Source: Brasenia schreberi (taxonomy: Eukaryota; Streptophyta; Magnoliopsida; Nymphaeales; Cabombaceae). Taken from it: a DNA stretch of 64,000 nt. The stretch covers positions 12,391,501 to 12,455,500 of the forward strand of contig JAYKKT010000079.1 of NCBI GenBank assembly GCA_036023115.1. The letters run 5' to 3'. Below the pieces are notes generated by a model. The model was given only the letters and a program-made list of their open reading frames with translations, made no database searches and was not told the origin of the DNA. A program made the position numbers and the translations under genes. This document shows, one piece after another, positions 1 through 11,480 of the stretch (positions are counted from its first letter, which is position 1; each line of letters starts with the position of its first letter).

Positions 1-61
1 TTAGATGGTTTAGAGAAGAGTTTCTAGCGCGATTCTATTTTAATTGATGCTTTGCTGGCAG

Positions 62-160
62 GGTTTGAACACCAGGGACTATATTAATGTTAAACAGGAG
101 CTTCCATTTGATAGCATCGGTGTTGGACCCAAACCGAAGCTGATGAAGTCGGATTTCTGA
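62..160 (+). CDS. Terminal exon of an unidentified host gene (5' part outside window)
   Basis: A clean splice acceptor (pyrimidine-rich tract ending TTTGCTGGCAG at 51-61) is followed by an open frame of 32 codons, starting GLNTRDYINV and ending KPKLMKSDF, then TGA at 158-160. The frame begins in phase 0 at the acceptor. The peptide is hydrophilic with no low complexity, and it does not resemble any transposon protein seen elsewhere in this window, so I read it as the C-terminal exon of a real host gene entering from the left. I do not recognise the family. A short tail ending in a basic/acidic cluster could be a cytosolic or ER-facing C terminus, but that is guesswork. The 3' UTR would follow on the plus strand. 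Confidence 0.55.
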   Translation, partial: GLNTRDYINVKQELPFDSIGVGPKPKLMKSDF

Positions 161-596
161 TAATCTAACCCGTCCTATAGTAACCTGTGCTTGTTTAGTG
201 ATACGTAACTTTGGTTTCCCATCCCCCTCCCGCCCCCCATGTTTTATTGTTTTCTAATTTGTTTGTTTTAACACAAGCTGTGGCAAGAGGTCACAGCTGC
301 CTTTGTATTAGAACCGTGTAGATATGAATGTAAAATAAGCTGTTCTAATCCGACCTAGTGTATTTTCTTTTTGGAAAAGGTCGGCTGCTTAATGAGTCTG
401 GATTTAGTAAACCTCAATGACTTCTTCTCCAAAGGGGTTGACATAGTGGCGAGTTTGGTTACCATGAACTTTGTTCATGTTGCTCCAACCGGTCATGTAG
501 GGGGTCATAGCTCTGGAATATGATCCAATTCGGCGATGGCGGTTTCCTATTGTTGACATTGAAAATTTTCCGAGATATATGTCCCTGCTGATACTC
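161..596 (+). other. 3' UTR and downstream flank of the left-edge gene
   Basis: This is non-coding sequence after the TGA at 158-160. A near-consensus polyadenylation signal AATAAG lies at 334-339, about 175 bases after the stop, which fits a plant 3' UTR. No open frame or repeat family is recognisable between there and the LINE tail near 597. Confidence 0.35.
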
Positions 597-1568
597 TACA
601 ACAACAACAACTACTAAGCCTTTTCCCATACTAGACGGGGTCGGCTACATGGATTCTTTGTTTCCACATAGCTGTATCATATTAGTAGTTAACTCACAAT
701 AAGCTAGATCATTCTTTATTGTTTCTTTCCAATACTTTTGTGGTCGTCCCCCTACCTCTTTTAATACTTTTCAAATTTAGTTTTTCATATCTTCTTAAAG
801 GTTCTGATATTCTTTTTATGTGTCCAAATCATCTTAAAAGATATTTTCTCATTTTATCCTCTATTGGTGTCACTCCTAATTTGTTTCTAATAACCTCATT
901 ATGTATACAATCTTTTCTTGTATGATCAATCATCCATCTCAACATTTTCATTTCTGTCACAGACATTTTTTGTACATGTTTGGTTAACTGCCCAACACTC
1001 AGAACCATAAAACATGGTAGGTCTAATTGTTGCTCTATAATATTTACTTTTTAACTTTAATGGTATCTTCGTATCACAAATAATACCTGATGCTCCTCCC
1101 CATTTTAACCAACTAGCATTAATTATATGCGTATTATCTCCATCAATATTTCCATCACTCTGAAAAATTGACACTTTCCTTTATGTGTGTCAATTTTAAT
1201 AAGTAACCAAATGATCAAACTTACATTTCATATATTCTGTCTTTATTCTACTAAGTCGGAGGCCTTTGCTTTCTAATGCTTCTCTCCATACTTCCAATTT
1301 TCTATTAACTTTTTTATGAGACTCTTCCACTAGCATAATGTCATGAGTTAACAATATATTTTGTTAACTCATCAATCATCATTATAAATAAGTATGGACT
1401 TTAAGTTGATCCTTGATGTAACCCAATATTAACTTCGAAGAAATCTGTCATTCCTTCATGAGTTCTCACACATGTTTTTGCACCATCGTACATGTCTCTT
1501 ATAAGGGTAATGTATGTCAATGGGATACCTCTTTTTTCAAAGGTTTTCCACCTCTTTTTTCAAAGGTT
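597..1568 (-). mobile_element. 5'-truncated RTE-clade LINE (minus strand)
   Basis: The plus strand opens with CAACAACAACAACTACTAAG and continues with the complement of the 3' end of the full-length RTE LINE at 24705-28000, so the (GTT)n tail lies at the left. Minus-strand reading gives the conserved C-terminal block (WLKWGGASGI, FYGSECWAVN) at 926-1174 and, near 1440-1540, the RT stretch equivalent to IPLTYITLIRDMYD. The segment equivalent to the catalytic FADD block of RT is deleted around 1330-1360. The 5' half of the element (endonuclease, RT fingers) is absent, as is usual for target-primed insertions that stop early. Non-functional. Confidence 0.85.
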
Positions 1569-2843
1569 TTTCAAATAACCTCCCTCCGTACCCTAACATC
1601 CTGTATACATGTTAGTTACTAATTTCCCAATACTCCACTGGGGAACATTGTGATTAATTTCCTAATATTCGTCTATGAGACATGGCTGATTTACTATAGT
1701 ACTTCATAATATTTACCATTTAATTTGAGTGATAGAACAGTTCATACTGCACCACTGTAAGTTGAAACCATAGGATACCATTTCATCTTTCGAGATATAT
1801 GTCTTTGCAGCCTGTTGGTTTGCAAGGTTACTTCAATAGAACATAATTGCTATTCATACACCTCTTTTACTAAATACATATTCTTTTTTTCAAAAATATC
1901 AAAATTGCCCCATGTACTTTATCTCTCTTTCCACAACCGCTTTACATTAATACCACCAATGCTGGTGTTTTTCTTTCACTTTTGTACATGTACTCTCGTA
2001 TCCAATCTTCTATCTTTGTTCCAATTGTCATTGACTTTCAATCTATTTCTATCACTTTCGATCTATTTTCAAATCATATCAATCTCTACACAACCACCCT
2101 ACACATATATATCATTCCATCGATCTAATAAAGAAACTTACAAAAAGTCAATCGAAAAATCAAGTTTCGAAAATATCTTTGATGAACATTTCAAGCGAGG
2201 TAAGTGGTGTTTTTTTAGGAAAGAGATACATGGCATGTAGGTTCCCTCTCAAAATGTCAATATGCCCTCAATACATTGCTCTTCTAGACGATGTTCCTTC
2301 CCAAGCACAACACTCGATTAAGAAACGCAATCCTCTTGTAAGAGAGTCGTGATTGTTACCATGCGAGTTCCAGTGACTAGCATTAATGCCGTGTACTAAC
2401 TAACCATTCAAACAACCAACAAACATACATATGCAAGTAACGATTTTTCAATAAACAATCATAAGCATAAACTGAACACAAGAGATACTAAATACCTCAA
2501 AGGAGTATTAATAGAAGACAGGGAAAGGAACCCACTTGACAGACTTCATGGCATTGCCAAGTGGTCACACCCATGTGTTGCCCGACTCTACTGTCTAAGA
2601 GTAAGCAAGATGAAGACAGGCCAACTAGAGAGTCTCAAACTCCACGTAGTTCATGCCAAGCTAGACATGGTTGGTTTGGAATTGGCCCGACGACTTGAAC
2701 CATAACCAAACTGAAGGGAACCGGAACCCAGGATCTCTTTGTTCTGTTATGGTTCATGGGTTCTCACAACTAGCCCGTAACCAAAGATAGTTCCAAATTG
2801 CTTTTCACTACAAATGGTTTTCCCAACCTCAACCTATCACAAA
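1569..2843. other. Spacer with no assigned gene; one unrecognised 141-codon frame
   Basis: No known protein is seen. A plus-strand frame at 1815-2240 (141 codons, starting MVCKVTSIEH) is rich in Phe, Ser and Leu and looks like translated T-rich sequence, so I do not call it a gene. The stretch 1853-1935 (CACCTCTTTTACTAAATAC, then AAAAATATCAAAATTGCCCC, then TCTCTCTTTCC) resembles sequences at 23036, 45080 and 62639, where the last two precede Mutator-like coding remnants. It may be a transposon end. Around 2680-2790 there is a short ACCGGAACCC-type repeat like those at 43.9 and 56-60 kb. Confidence 0.3.
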
Positions 2844-2917
2844 TACCTCCTTAGCTTAGTGATAGACAACGAGCTTTAAGTTAAGGCTGATGTGAAGTTC
2901 GACTCTCCGGAGGTGCC
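2844..2917 (+). repeat. tRNA-like sequence with A and B boxes (tRNA pseudogene or SINE head)
   Basis: TAGCTTAGTGATAGA at 2852-2866 fits an internal pol III A box, and AGTTCGACTCT at 2896-2906 fits a B box, about 40 bases apart. A seven-base anticodon-like loop sits on a five-base stem (AGCTT/AGGCT). The ends ACCTCC (2845-2850) and GGAGGT (2909-2914) are exact complements and CCA follows at 2916-2918. The T33 position and the full cloverleaf spacing are not kept, so it is unlikely to be a working tRNA. A tRNA-derived SINE head is the main alternative. I could not define a SINE body or poly(A)/poly(T) tail downstream. Confidence 0.4.
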
Positions 2918-3849
2918 AACACTACTCAGTTGTGGTCTTGTATTTCGAACAGAATAGCTATCTGAACTCTACTTTCACAAGAAGCCAATTAGCTCATCAG
3001 CAAGGAGTACCATATCATTGATGAAAGTGGGCTTGCTAGATGCACTGGCACCGATAGTATCCAATACGTATGTGAAAAAATGGATCTAATCCAACTCAAC
3101 CCAAACAAAGACCCCACTCATTTGTATCCATGCAAGACCCTCATGTCACTCGCAACCCAATCAAGAAACCCAAATGATGCATTCCCGTTCAGCAAATGCT
3201 TACACCAAATTTTGAATGAGTTATGATACTATTCATGTATAGTTTTACTAAGAGTGATTCTTGTTCACTTGCCACAGATTTGATTGATAAGAGAGAACTA
3301 AGAAATCTATCTCACCACTAATTCTAAATTGAATTAAGAGAACACAAAATTCGTCACGAAATGGATGTTGTCCTCTTCATTCTACCAAGAGGTCTATTTA
3401 AAATCTTAGATAAGAACCCCAAAGCTAGTCATAGAGAAATAAATCAAAATACAAGTTCTCATGTAGCAATTAACTTAGGATACTGATTCTCAGGAATGGT
3501 AAATGCAACATTCTATTTTCCCAGGCATTGAAAACACGAAAATTGGTTTTCTAGACTGTTTCCATGTTTTCCCATGGTATTGCATGAATTCTTGTTTTAA
3601 TTACCTTAAAAAACACCATCATAAATTAATTTTACAGTTTAATAGTTTTTAGCATTTACATTTAAATCTTATGGTTCCTGGAGAGTAAGGACATTTTAAG
3701 ACTTTCTACAATGGGATTCAAACCACTTCTAATGGAGATGTTCTCGTTAACATATTTTTGGACCAATTGGATGAATTGAGAAATTTGTCTTGTCATGGAC
3801 CAGGTGTGTGGCCGAGTGGGCCTTGTTGATGAATTTGGACTGATGTCCA
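2918..3849. other. Spacer without recognisable gene
   Basis: No open frame of note and no match to the other repeats in the window. The right part (3662-3850) reads on the minus strand as a short frame next to the gypsy remnant and may be the degraded end of that element (C-terminal integrase tail or 3' UTR). Confidence 0.3.
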
Positions 3850-5510
3850 CATCACCAAAATACACAAGCTGGATCCTGAGTGTAGTGTAGTTTAGAAACC
3901 TCCCCTAATGCTAGGGCCGACTCTAGTATGTGCACTTGTGGTGTCGGTTTTGATGTTGTAACAACACTCCACCGGTGATAGGACTCGTCCTCAAGACCAT
4001 GTGATAGTGTTGCACGATGATCGTACTCCCACAAATTTGTGATGGAAACTCAATCATCCTCGAGTCATTTACCAACCAACTGAATCAAGTACCAAGTCAT
4101 CTGCCTAGGTCCAGTGTCTTGAACCTCAACAATAATGATCTTAGTAACTTGATGAACATCCTCGCATGTCAAAGAGGGATGACACCTTGCCCTTCAAATC
4201 ATCATAAACCGGTTTGAGCTGACTCGCATGAAATACAAGATGAATGTTTAGTCCCTCAGGTATAAGTCCAACAAAGCACTCTTTCAACAATCTAAATGAT
4301 TAGCTTGAGACTGTGGTATGTTTAAAAGTTAGAGAGGTTGTTATCCCATGACTATCTAAAAATAGCTCTTCCTCGTAGTCAAACTCCTATGAAAATTATA
4401 AGAAAATTGAGCCATTTCCAAAAGATCAACCTAGGTCGTTTGGCTAGCAAAAATATAGTGCCTAAGGTTCTCCTCAAAGATTGCATTGATATGCTTGGTT
4501 TACCAATTCGTCTATGGGTGATTCATGACAAAAAAGTTTAGCTTTGATCCCATCCTACGAAAGAGCTCTCTTCAAAAAGTAGAAGTCAAGCAATTATCTC
4601 AGTATGATACAATGCTCTCCAACACGCCAAATGTTTTACAACATTCCCAAGGAATAGGTGGTTAACAATAGGGAGATAGCATACTTTAAGAATCGATTCA
4701 CAATCACAAATATGGATTTGTTCCCTGCTAAGCTTGACAAACCACAAATAAAATCTATGGAAATTGAAGATCATAATCGATTGGGTATGGGTAGGTTTTG
4801 TAAGAGCCTAGTTGGTCATGCTTTCTTTGTTTTGATTTGTTGGCGTATAGGACACACCTACACATAGTCCGCCACGACAAATAGTATTAGGCCAACAAAA
4901 AAAACACTACAAAAGAGCAACAGTCCGCCACGACAAATAGTATTAGGCCAACAAAAAAAACACTACAAAAGAGCAACAGTGAAGTCCACCCCTAAGTGAC
5001 CAACATGTAGAGCATCTTGTAGCTCATAGAAAGGTATGCCACAAGTCACCAACTGTGGGGATATACAACTAGCTAGATCTTGTTTAAAGTAGCTCATACC
5101 ACATCTCAAGTCGATTTGTCAAACCGGCTTCCACCTAATTTTTTCTTTGCACATACACATATCAATATGGCCTAGTTGCCTCACTCAGTCAAGTATGTCT
5201 TATTCAAAATGCAAAAGGGTTGCAATTGTCTCCACCGTTCACTGGCGACTCAGTACATCTATAGCTAGGTTTTATCCTCCAAGCTAATACACTCATACAA
5301 AATCATACTCCTCCAGTAACTCCAACCATTATGCTTAGTGTGCTGTCAAACTTTTTTGTGTCTTCACGAACATGTTGGCGACATTATCCATCAACACGGT
5401 AAATGACACACCTTGCAAAAAACTCTCCAAACCTGCAAGCAATGTACTATAGCTAGATGCTCCTTTTCATGCCTTGGGTATATGGACTCAACATCCTTGA
5501 ACTTTTAGAT
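3850..5510 (-). pseudogene. Ty3/gypsy RNase H-integrase remnant (minus strand)
   Basis: Translated on the minus strand with frameshifts, 4600-4300 gives the integrase stretch resembling ELFxxMGSKLNF, HPxTN, VNAxFEExLRHY, VDLLEMAQFSYN and GxQPL, which is the typical C-terminal core of plant Ty3/gypsy integrases. Further upstream in minus direction (5490-5200) lie the end of RNase H (DNVANMFVKTQKSL; EEYDFV) and the linker to the integrase zinc finger. This part aligns base by base with the plus-strand copy at 12640-12960, so both belong to one family. Many stops and frameshifts make it non-functional. A perfect 56-bp tandem duplication sits at 4866-4977. Confidence 0.75.
4866..4977. repeat. Perfect 56-bp tandem duplication
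   Basis: Two identical 56-base units (4866-4921 and 4922-4977), each starting AGTCCGCCACG and ending GAGCAAC, lie head to tail inside the gypsy integrase remnant. No mismatch is visible between copies, so the duplication is younger than the decay of its host sequence. Confidence 0.95.
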
Positions 5511-6999
5511 CTCATAAGCAATGGGATGTCCATTGGCTAATGTCTTGAGTGGATCCATTAGGGTGTCTTGTCCTAGACTAGTTAGTGTGGGAGTGTAATA
5601 AAGAACGGAATTGGATCCACTCCACACTAGGATACTTATAACCGGTTCCATGCCTGTATAAGTAGATCCAGGTGACCTTAGGAGGGTCGAGTCGGGTAGC
5701 ACACGGATATGATTGCGGGTACGTCTTGGTGATATTGTGTGGTCGCTTCTTCTTGATGCTTTGTATGATTAGCTATGGATTAATAAAGGAACTTCTTTGA
5801 GGCTTTGGTATTTCTTGCATTCATTGATGGCATCTTCAAGAGGTATTTGAGTTTTCATTCCGCTATCTTTGAAAATTTGTTAGTTGCATAGTTAGTTGAT
5901 TGGATAAAAGGGCTGGTTAGTATGAGGTGACAACGCCGTCAGTGGAATTTTCCCAGTGATAGCCGTGATATCACAACATAAAGGCTAAGTTTGTTGGTCT
6001 TTAGTGCTGATCTTGGTGGTGGAAAAACCGTTGTAAGGCAATCAAGGAGCGGCCAACATAATTTCAGGTTTTCAAGTTTAGAAACTGAGCTGTTTTAGGT
6101 AATTCTGGTACCACCAGAGAGATCTAATTACTGCAGGTTATTCTTGAGCGTTCTTACGTCTTTCAGAAAGCTAGGAGAATCAGTTTGTGGCACAATCTGG
6201 TGTGGACTAGGTCAGGTTGTGCGGTGACTTTTCAGACACCCAATTGCTTGAGAGAAATCTCCACAGGTGATGGAAGTTAGTCACGACCTATTAGAGCAGA
6301 GAACCGGTCATTTGGATGTGAAGAATGCCAGGGAAGTTGGAAGTTAAGAGATTGATTGCGACCTGCCTGATTTGGGACGTGCTGCTACATGATTGTTTCC
6401 AGTGAAATTATGGCATGAAGCAGCCCACCTTTAGGCCACCACTTTGGTGGGGAAGTACCACATGTGGATGAGATTGGCCACGGTCTGGTCTGGCAGAAAC
6501 AGGGCCGAATTCTGATGAAGAATGACCGTTGATTGGAGCCTATGTGTGGCCAGTAGACTGCACCACTTTAATTGAATCGGTGGCAGTTCTCACCACATTG
6601 GGTGGGCATTGGAGGCATCTTCGGCTGAGGTAGGACAAACCAACAGCCATGTTGATCTGTTCCATCTTGTGGTACCTGTACTTGGGCGTTCAGGCAATGG
6701 TGGTGGTACATCTCCAGAAACGGTTACTACCTCGACATTTTGCTCACATTTTTTGCGTGTGTAGCTCACATTTGGTGCGTGGGGTCCACACGTAGGACCC
6801 ACATTTGATTTTGCAGGGTTCACTTGGAAAGACTTGAGGGATCCCATTTCATCTTATTTCATTCCACTTTACTAAACTTGCCTGCTTTTTATATATATTC
6901 GTTCTATGGGAAACACTATTATTTTTTTGTTCAAGAACTATTATTAAATATTTATTCAGAGTTTGTTATATGTTCAATTGAATTAAATTCATAGGTTTA
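5511..6999. other. Non-coding stretch, possible LTR/leader of the plus-strand gypsy
   Basis: No convincing protein. The interval lies between the minus-strand integrase remnant and the plus-strand gag at ~7020, where the 5' LTR and leader of the plus-strand element should be. TATAAGTAGATCC at 5655-5667 and AATAAAG at 5781-5787 could be LTR promoter and polyadenylation signals. I could not find a matching 3' LTR after 12980, so the assignment is tentative. GGTGGTG/TGTGGG-rich sequence at 6560-6800 has no recognised function. Confidence 0.25.
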
Positions 7000-7019
7000 A
7001 TGACAGACAAATACAGAAA

Positions 7020-8115
7020 AAGTCAAGCTGAGCAATGGTGCATAGTCCTTCTCATATGACTAGGTCCTCTGAACCATCCCTTGAGCGAGTGGAATACGAT
7101 CCCTTTGCTATGTAGGATCATATGGCTTTTTTGGAAGCCTAACTATGCCATCTCCAAGCTGAATTGGGCCGGGGTCAAAATTACTGAGTTGTTCAGGTGA
7201 TACCCCTCCCATTATTCTTATTATCGAGGCGTTGCAGATTTTATTAAGGCTTAGAGAGTCCATGCCTTCGACTGCCTTGTTGTTGCACCTTCTATCTGTC
7301 CTAATGTCTCACCCAAGAAATTCTAAGGGGACACTAAGCAAGTGGAGAATTTCTTGTATGATGTTGATGCATATTTCGAGGCTACTAGGATGTCAGACGA
7401 GGACCATTTGTTGACTGTCATTGTGTATATCAAAGGTGATACAAAATTATGGTGGCAAGTCGAGCAATGTATATTGGGGTCAGACTAACAATCGTCTACC
7501 AATTTGTGGGATCTTCTTAAAAGTAAGTTGCAAAAACAACTTATGCCTTCTTATACCGATTGACAAGTTCGAGAGTCTTTGTTGTAACTCAAACACATTA
7601 GAATCATAAGCGAATATGTTTATAAATTCTCTATGGCACATCTTGAGATTCATCATATGAGCACAAATAACAGTTATTTCAGTTTGTACAAATTAATGGG
7701 AAGACATGACCCTACAAATGTGCACTCAACTATGACCATTCTTGAGGATTTGATCAACCTATGAGGCTCTCAAAGCGAGAAAAGTATGCGAGCCGTCCCA
7801 TAGGGCGACATGATAGAGGAAAAGTGTTGATGGCATAGCTATGGCCATGCATATCAAGGTGGGACATTGGATGGGTTACGTAGACTTCTTGGTAATTCCT
7901 TTAGATGATCTATTATTGAGTCTTGGTATTGACTCCCAATGAAGAGCCAAGGCCCTTTAAGTACCTCATTTGGGCAAAGTCATATTCATTGATAAGACTC
8001 AATCAGACTTTGTACTTCAAAGCTAGGTCGAGAGGATTCTAGTTAAGCGAAAATCATAGCAACGATTTGTACACATAAGCTTTGCAACCAGAAAGAGAAG
8101 TAGGTAGAACTTGGC
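7020..8115 (+). pseudogene. Ty3/gypsy gag and protease remnant
   Basis: Read with frameshifts, 7200-7500 gives gag-type sequence: DTPPIILIIEALQ, then QVENFLYDVDAYFEATRMSDEDHL and KGDTKLWWQ, matching the plant Ty3/gypsy gag pattern (fixed spacing to a LWW motif). About 7840-7960 reads IKVGHWMGYVDFLVIPLDD, LLLSLGID, the protease/RT-linker region where LGxDFL is usual. The first part aligns closely with the minus-strand gag at 13660-13180. In the intact family, RT would follow directly. Here it resumes only at ~11480, after a 3.4-kb insertion. Stops in all frames; not functional. Confidence 0.65.
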
Positions 8116-8380
8116 GTGTTCGTGGGGCTCAAATACGAGAGTCACTAGCTAGAACTGATGCTCTAATATGCATACACCCTTGAATTTGGGCTCACCAATG
8201 CATCACATGCTCACACATGAAACTAGTTGAACATGTTTTGAGTGGGCTCACACATGCACACACACTTGTTGGATGTCACACACCAACACACTCTCTCACT
8301 CATGAGTAGGATATGACTTACCAACTCCCACCCATGGACATGTGATCTGTCACACAATAGATATGACTCACCAAGGTGAT

Positions 8381-9136
8381 AAAGACTCATTCACTCACCA
8401 CCAGTTAAGGATAAGAGAGATTTGAAATACAAAAATTCCCTAGGAAATCACCACCTCTTTTTTCATTCATACGAATGGGTTTATATACTATAGAACAACC
8501 CTCTAAACTAGGTTGCATGGAGAGGCAAGAGGACACCTAGGAAGCCGTTATTCCCAAATGTTTGAAATAGGCTATCATAATTGCCATCTTAAAGAGAATA
8601 ATGACATGTCCTTTGAGAATGAAGCTATCATTTAATGATAACTTATTTCACCCTACAAATAGGCTAGTATTAATTCAATAGGTTGACTAATAATAGTCGA
8701 TGGTTAGATTTCTTGGAATCCTGTTCTTGGTTACTTGTAATACACATTAATGAGATGGTTCCAAGTTGGGGTAAACAGATCAATTTAAAGTCATGAGTTG
8801 AACTAGTTAGTGCCCAATCAATCCATGTCCTATGGACTGACTACACATCCTAATTATCTTCGCCCAACTTGAGTGTGTGTTTCAAAGATTTAGGAAATCA
8901 TGCCATGGTCCGTTTTACTTCTTGCATCACCATAATTTGGCTAGATTATATAGCATTTCTTACTTCAAGTGGTCCCAACAAAACCAAGTCCTCAGGTTCC
9001 AATTTATTTTCATCAAGGTCTGATTCCCAATATTGGCTTGTGCTCACGTGAGAGAGCCCCCTAGCCTGGCTTGTGAACTCATTCAGCCTAGCATCTTTCA
9101 GTAATGCCCAACTTGTCTCTATGTGCTCTTGGATTG
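8381..9136 (+). repeat. Direct repeat copy 1 (LTR-like)
   Basis: Starts GATAAAGACTCATTCACTCA and ends near GCTCTTGGATT. It aligns along its length with 10617-11352, including the shared blocks GGATAAGAGAGATTTG, AACAACCCTCTAAACTAGG, GGAGAGGCAAGAGGACA and CCAATATTGGCTTGTG. Divergence is moderate (point changes and small indels), suggesting an old duplication or old LTR pair. Confidence 0.8.
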
Positions 9137-9333
9137 TTATCATTCTCTCAGGGTTGGTAAGGATTTGTCCTCAAACCCAGTAGTTGGTGATCTTCAATTT
9201 CCATCTCAAGGTGATCTCCCATAAGCTGCTTGTAAAGAGTTCTCGGCATTGTTCATTACAAAGTTTTCCTACCAAGACACATTACTCGAGACCTAGTACA
9301 CTTAACTACCAAAAGAAACAACATAAGAAAATA

Positions 9334-9765
9334 CCTACTAAGGTTAAACTAGAGAGAACTATGACAAGAAGTAAAAATATTTTACCTTAGGTACTATATA
9401 CAAAAAATGGTGGGGATGCTCTTTAAGCTTCAATCTCTATTATGATGATAAAACTTCTATACATTCATCTTGAGTGAATTCATTAGGCTTACAATAATAT
9501 CAAGTACAGGGACATGAAATAGTATGATTGAATATAATAGAGAACTATACCTACTAAGGTTAAACTAGAGGGAACTACGACTCAAGAAGTAAAAATATTT
9601 TACCTTAGGTACTATATACAAAAAATGGTGGGGATGCTCTTTGAGCTTCAATCTCTATTATGATGATAGAACTTCTACACATTCATCTTGAGTGAATTCA
9701 TTAGGCTTAAAATAATATCAAGTACAGGGACATGAAATAGTATGATTGAATATATCTTATCTCGC
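9334..9765 (+). repeat. 216-bp tandem duplication
   Basis: Two head-to-tail units start with CCTACTAAGGTTAAACTAGA at 9334 and 9550. They differ only by a few substitutions and a small insertion (GAC versus GACTC early in the unit). The second unit runs into the minus-strand 159-codon frame. Confidence 0.92.
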
Positions 9766-10186
9766 AGAAAATGATGATATTTTTTGTGGCCAACTTTGCA
9801 ATAGCCTTTCCTTCTTGGTTAAGGTCACGAATAAATAAGCTCATCTTGAGTTGGAGACAAATAGTTGCAGCATATACTTCAAACATATCATTAACCACAT
9901 GCAGCAAGCAAAGCTCCACAACAATACTTACTCTTGTCATACAATCAATCGATGCAATGTAGTATTCTTGATTATTGAGGTTTAATCGTGAAAAACCTGC
10001 TTTAATTGCTTGTTTGGCATAAGGGTCTTTGCTTAGATGAACCTCATCATTGAACTCAAATTGAGACGCCGCACTTGGAAACAAGAGGCCAAATTCTGCA
10101 TTCTTTTCCTCACCTTCATTTTTTGTTGGCCAGGTTGGAATCCAACTCCTTAAAGGGAGCATCATTGGTTTCAAGATTAGCGACAA
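9707..10186 (-). CDS. Unrecognised 159-codon open frame inside the insertion
   Basis: The frame opens MSLILKPMML and includes FEFNDEVHLSKDPYAKQAI and GFSRLNLNNQEYYIASIDC, ending in a tail translated from the tandem repeat. The middle ~110 residues have a normal, non-repetitive composition and look like a piece of a real protein. I do not recognise it as gag, pol, transposase or any host family. It lies between the two ~740-bp direct repeats on the opposite strand to the gypsy host. It could be a captured host gene fragment or the protein of an unfamiliar element. There is no sign of a promoter. Low confidence that it is expressed. Confidence 0.3.
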   Translation of the reverse strand: MSLILKPMMLPLRSWIPTWPTKNEGEEKNAEFGLLFPSAASQFEFNDEVHLSKDPYAKQAIKAGFSRLNLNNQEYYIASIDCMTRVSIVVELCLLHVVNDMFEVYAATICLQLKMSLFIRDLNQEGKAIAKLATKNIIIFCEIRYIQSYYFMSLYLILF

Positions 10187-10616
10187 TCTCTAGTTTTTCA
10201 TTTGGCGGATTCAATGTAATAATTTTATCACTTAAATTGATGCAAGAAGATCGAGTGTCTTATGGTATGTAGCTCTCTTTCTTGGAATTTTATTTTGGAA
10301 TGAGGGAAACAAGATAATCCTTCTTTTCTTGCTCAAGAAATACACGATTTGGCTTATAATTCTTACTAGTATTATCGGGTTCCTTTTCATTATGCTCTAT
10401 ACTAAGTGATATGAGGATGATTTTTTTCATCTTTCATGAAAGAATAAGTATTATAAAACTCATCATAAGTAGTCATTCAGTCGAACTACCATGGTCGTCT
10501 GAGTAGTAAATGACCCGCTTTCATGGAAACTACATATAGTACCTTATCTCGATAGTTCTTCCCAATGGAGAAGGGAATGCTAACCTGCTTGGTGATGTCA
10601 AACCCCTCTTCATTGT

Positions 10617-11352
10617 GATAAAGACCACCTCACTCACAATTGGTTAAGGATAAGAGAGATTTGGAATACAAAAATGTCATAGAAAATCACCACCTCTTTT
10701 TCATTCATATGGATGTATTTATATAGCTTAGAACAACCCTCTAAACTAGGTTGCATGGAGAGGCAAGAGGACAGCTAAGAAGCCATTATTCCCAACTGCT
10801 TGAAATAGGCCAACATAATTGCCATCTTAAAGAGAATAATGGTTGGTCCTTTGGGAATGAAGCTATCTTTTAATGATAAATAATTTCAGCCTATAAATAG
10901 GGCAATATTAATTCAATAGGTTGGCTAATAATAGCCGATGCTTAGATTTTCTGGAATCCAATTCTTGGTTGCTTGTAATGCACATTAATGAGCTAGTTCT
11001 AAGTTGGGATAAATGGATCGATCCAAAGTCTTGAGTTGGACTAGTTAGTGCCCAATATTGCATATCTTGATCGGCTTCACTTAGTTTGTGTGCATGCCTC
11101 AAACATTCAAGAAATCATTCCATGGTTCGTTCTACTTCTTGCATCACCATGATTTGGCTGGATCATGGAACATTCCGTACTTCAAGTAGTCCCAACAAGC
11201 TCAAGTCCTCAAGTTTCAGTTTGTTTCCATCAAGGCTTGATTCCCAATATTGGCTTGTGCGCATGTGACACTCACCCTGGCCTGGCCTGTGAACCCATTT
11301 GGCCTAACATCTTTTAGTAATGTTGATATTATCTTTGCGCGCTCTTGGATTC
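10617..11352 (+). repeat. Direct repeat copy 2 (LTR-like)
   Basis: Second copy of the segment at 8381-9136, same orientation, starting GATAAAGACCACCTCACTCA. It includes CCTATAAATAGGGC at 10891-10904, a TATA-like sequence at the same relative place as ACCCTACAAATAGGCT in copy 1. Confidence 0.8.
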
Positions 11353-11480
11353 CTTTCAAATCTAGATAAATCCACAGTTGGGCTAGCCATGTCCTTACTG
11401 TTGCACTGAGGTAGGCCACATCTAGTTCGTCGCCCAACAATAGTGCCATGATGTTCATCAATTGTTGTGTAAGTGTATTG

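Larger units (their letters stand above)
8116..11480. mobile_element. Insertion splitting the gypsy pol, carrying ~740-bp direct repeats
   Basis: The gypsy reading frame stops making sense after ~8115 and resumes at ~11480 (LKLPKKL, HETDHAIVL at the start of RT), so the material between is a later insertion. It contains two direct copies of a ~740-bp segment (8381-9136 and 10617-11352) about 2.2 kb apart, with an internal region of 1.48 kb. The arrangement recalls LTRs around a short non-autonomous element, but the repeats are not at the very ends of the insertion (another ~265 and ~130 bp lie outside) and I could not define TG...CA ends, a primer-binding site or a target duplication. Family unknown. 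Confidence 0.5.

Noticed and set aside
1815..2240. 141-codon plus-strand frame
   Set aside because: Phe/Ser/Leu-rich translation of T-rich DNA next to a transposon-end-like motif; no family.
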